Below, one piece after another: positions 7,410 through 9,074 of a DNA stretch of 9,074 nucleotides. Source of the DNA: a bacterium (GTDB lineage: Bacteria; SZUA-182; SZUA-191). Position 1 is the first letter of the stretch. Each line of letters begins with the position of its first letter. Both the position numbers and the translations under genes were made by a program. A model generated the notes under the pieces. That model saw nothing but the letters and a program-made list of their open reading frames with translations. It ran no database searches and was not told the DNA's origin. The stretch is taken from NCBI GenBank assembly GCA_003230535.1, contig QIEW01000082.1, positions 1-9,074 of the forward strand, written 5' to 3'.

Positions 7410-8607
7410 ATCTGTTCTTTTTGTGTAACTGATACATCTCGGAAAAGACTCCTCCCGCCACCCTTTCCCAAGTGCGCTGCCTGGCATATGAGAGCAACTT
7501 ATTTTGATCCCAGGACTTGCCGAGGGCCTTTTTTATAGCTCCGGCTAATTCATTTAGGTTCCCCGGTTCCACCAATATCCCATAGTCTGGAGAAGAGATG
7601 ATCTCCGGGGTGCCCCAGACGCGGCTGCCGATCACCGGCCGGCCGCAAGCCATTGCTTCTAATACTACGTTCGGCCAGCCTTCCCGGAGTGAAGCCAGAC
7701 AAAATATATCCGCCGCACTATACCACTTATACAACTGATGATTAGGATAAGCTCCGGCAAAGCAGACATCCTCCTCCAAGCCTAACCTCCGGACCTTACG
7801 CTCCAGTTCAGTTTGATAGTTCCCTTCCAGTCCCGGCGCCCCCACAATTACCAGCATTAGATTGCGATAGCCTTCCCTTCTTAAGCCGGCGACTGCTTCA
7901 ATTATGAATTGAAATCCCTTACGTACCACCAAGTGACCTACAGAAAGTATTATTTTTCTCTCCCGAGGGAGATCAAGCTCAGTGCGGGCGGTCTTCTGAG
8001 GGATAGGATAAAAGGTTTCCGGGTCCACACCATTAGGAGAAAATTTGATTTTCTCTTCTGATATACCTAAGGCTACAGCGCCGTCTTTTAGAGCTTGAGC
8101 AACTGAGAACACTAAATCCGCTTCCCGCAGAGCCCACTTTACCTGTTTTCCGCGCACAAGATATAGGGGGAGCTCGAAAATGTCATGGCCCCGCAAAGTG
8201 ATAGTAACCGGTTTTTGGAGCAGTTTTCCTAAGATGACTGCCGCAAAGCCGTCCGGATAAGCCAGGTGGGCATCTATAATATCCGGGTCAAAACCCTGTT
8301 GTTGTAACCGCCGACAGCAACAGTAGAGGCTTGCGGCCAAAAATAACCCGTCTAAGGGTTTTAGGATTGCAGGGATAGATAGAAACTTGGGATAAAACAC
8401 TTCTATTCCATCGACAGTGCGCTTATCCTCAACCCGTGATCGGTAAGCATAGCGTTCTAAGATACCCGCCGCGGGGAAATAAGGAATGGCGGAAATGACT
8501 TTCAATTGACAAAACTTGGCCAGCTGTAATAGTCGATGCTGAACAAAGGCTCCGAAATTGGGTTGGACCCTATTGGGGAACATGGTGCTGATAGAAAGTA
8601 CTTTCAT
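7402..8607 (-). CDS. GT4-family (GT-B fold) glycosyltransferase
   Basis: This is a 401-residue retaining glycosyltransferase of the GT4 type, normal length. The N-terminal Rossmann domain starts MKVLSISTMFPN and carries DAHLAYPDGFAA (112-123) and LRGHDIF (138-144). The C-terminal donor-binding domain starts near ILSVGHLVVRKG (220-231) and contains EGWPNVVLEAMACG (309-322), whose E309 and E317 form the EX7E motif for the nucleotide-sugar donor. It would transfer a sugar from a nucleotide donor at the inner face of the membrane, in polysaccharide or glycolipid assembly; donor and acceptor cannot be read. The start is secure: an in-frame TAA lies four codons upstream and no other start codon intervenes, though no Shine-Dalgarno is evident. 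Its TAA (7402-7404) lies within the first codons of the GH38-like gene (ATGTATAA). Confidence 0.93.
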   Translation of the reverse strand: MKVLSISTMFPNRVQPNFGAFVQHRLLQLAKFCQLKVISAIPYFPAAGILERYAYRSRVEDKRTVDGIEVFYPKFLSIPAILKPLDGLFLAASLYCCCRRLQQQGFDPDIIDAHLAYPDGFAAVILGKLLQKPVTITLRGHDIFELPLYLVRGKQVKWALREADLVFSVAQALKDGAVALGISEEKIKFSPNGVDPETFYPIPQKTARTELDLPRERKIILSVGHLVVRKGFQFIIEAVAGLRREGYRNLMLVIVGAPGLEGNYQTELERKVRRLGLEEDVCFAGAYPNHQLYKWYSAADIFCLASLREGWPNVVLEAMACGRPVIGSRVWGTPEIISSPDYGILVEPGNLNELAGAIKKALGKSWDQNKLLSYARQRTWERVAGGVFSEMYQLHKKNRYV

Positions 8608-8717
8608 AGTGGTTGCTTAACATTATGGGCCGAGCTTCAAAACGTAGCGGTTGCTGCTCTTAGGGACTTGGAAATATCCGATAACCGTTTTAGGATGAAC
8701 CATAATGTTTTTTCTGT

Positions 8718-8743
8718 GGTGGCAGATTCTCAAATCTGACACC
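8718..8743. repeat. Palindrome with CTCA tetraloop, copy 2
   Basis: ggtggcagatt (8718-8728), loop ctca (8729-8732), aatctgacacc (8733-8743): an 11-position stem with a single G-A mismatch. It lies in the 237-nt gap between the epimerase end and the glycosyltransferase, 10 nt from the next palindrome. No U-run follows on either strand. Same loop and related stem as 2364-2393. Confidence 0.65.
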
Positions 8744-8753
8744 TCCTAAAACC

Positions 8754-8779
8754 GCAGTCAGGTCTGAGGACCTGACTGC
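8754..8779. repeat. Perfect 11-bp palindrome, CTCA loop on the minus strand, copy 3
   Basis: gcagtcaggtc (8754-8764) pairs perfectly with gacctgactgc (8769-8779) around loop tgag, which reads CTCA on the minus strand. It lies 65 nt after the stop of the epimerase fragment. On the minus strand it is followed by GGTTTTAGG, so it could act as a poor intrinsic terminator for that gene, but the match to two other CTCA-loop hairpins favours a repeat family, here in opposite orientation to 8718-8743. Confidence 0.65.
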
Positions 8780-8844
8780 ACAAAAAAACCACAAACGGTA
8801 CTTTAAAATGTTCTTGTTCTGTTACATATTGTCAGATATGGCAA

Positions 8845-9074
8845 TTATGGGGCAGGAAGCTTGTCTCCAAATTCCTGATACCAGGCCATAGTTTGCTTTA
8901 ATCCTTCATCTAACGTTATCTGGGGGAAAAATCCTAACACACTCTCAGACTTGGACACATCAGGCACCATAATTGAAATATCGGCTCCTTGATAGTCTCT
9001 GTTGAATAGAATACGGGAACCCGAACCAGCCAGGGCAACGATTTTCTCCGCCAATCCTCTCACGGTAATCGTAG
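8845..9074 (-). CDS. NAD-dependent epimerase/dehydratase (extended SDR), 3' end only
   Basis: Only the last 76 codons are in the window; the frame stays open to base 9074, where the visible part begins TITVRGLAEKIVALAGS. The GTG at 9061-9063 is an internal valine, not a start. The pattern '(T)VRGLAEKIVALAGS...PDVSKSESVLGFFPQITLDEGLKQTM.WYQ' is the characteristic tail of extended-SDR sugar-nucleotide enzymes such as UDP-glucose 4-epimerase, UDP-glucuronate decarboxylase and dTDP-glucose 4,6-dehydratase; the conserved 'D.SK....LG..P...L.eGL..T..w' is clear. The catalytic Tyr-Lys and the NAD-binding glycine motif lie outside the window, so the exact reaction cannot be assigned. It would supply a modified sugar donor, fitting the downstream glycosyltransferase, from which it is separated by 237 nt of palindrome-rich DNA. 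Confidence 0.85.
   Translation of the reverse strand, partial: TITVRGLAEKIVALAGSGSRILFNRDYQGADISIMVPDVSKSESVLGFFPQITLDEGLKQTMAWYQEFGDKLPAP

Noticed and set aside
7410-7487. Upstream extension of the GH38-like gene to an ATG at 7487 (26 extra residues)
   Set aside because: It lies wholly within the glycosyltransferase gene, the added residues are not export-like, and it would bury the clear signal peptide starting at 7409.
8536-8739. Plus-strand open frame of 67 codons over the glycosyltransferase start and its upstream gap
   Set aside because: It overlaps a secure gene on the other strand, crosses one of the palindromes and has no recognisable protein features.
1-9074. CRISPR array, transposase, phage, toxin-antitoxin or defence genes
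   Set aside because: Both strands were read; no regular spacer-repeat array and no protein with such motifs was found.

Overview
This is a bacterial window in which every supported gene reads on the minus strand. The organism cannot be named from the sequence. Moderate GC, several kinds of intergenic palindrome, long intergenic gaps and a secreted multidomain enzyme with 'GDDG' fibronectin III modules suggest an environmental, possibly uncultivated, lineage; that is an impression, not a result.

In transcription order (high to low coordinate): (1) 8845-9074 is the 3' end of an extended-SDR sugar-nucleotide epimerase/dehydratase cut by the window edge. (2) 8608-8844 is a non-coding gap with two hairpin palindromes. 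(3) 7402-8607 is a GT4-family glycosyltransferase. (4) 3549-7409 is a very large exported GH38-type (alpha-mannosidase-like) protein with two FN3 modules and a C-terminal DNRLRE/CBM96-like module; its start codon overlaps the stop codon of the glycosyltransferase. (5) 3340-3548 is a gap with a perfect 12-bp inverted repeat. (6) 2410-3339 is a polytopic membrane protein of the LPG-synthase-TM/UPF0104 flippase-like family. (7) 2179-2409 is a gap with a candidate promoter and a third palindrome. (8) 1711-2178 is a small membrane-anchored protein with an NTF2-like look. (9) 235-1644 is adenylosuccinate lyase (purB). (10) 144-220 is tRNA-Arg(ACG), only 14 nt after the purB stop. (11) 1-143 is non-coding and holds a short repetitive element (31-66).

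The upper half (epimerase end, GT4, GH38-like enzyme, perhaps the flippase-like protein) reads as a surface-glycan or exopolysaccharide synthesis and remodelling locus. The sugar-nucleotide enzyme would make a donor, GT4 would build the glycan on the cytoplasmic side, and the exported GH38-like enzyme would trim or recognise a glycan outside. The lower half (small membrane protein, purB, tRNA) is housekeeping and probably a separate transcription unit.

The points most worth a second look are the tightly coupled glycosyltransferase/exported glycosidase pair with its unusual GH38 motifs, and three intergenic hairpins that share a CTCA tetraloop and differ by compensatory base-pair changes, as expected of a dispersed palindromic repeat family. 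I see no CRISPR array, insertion sequence, phage gene or defence system.
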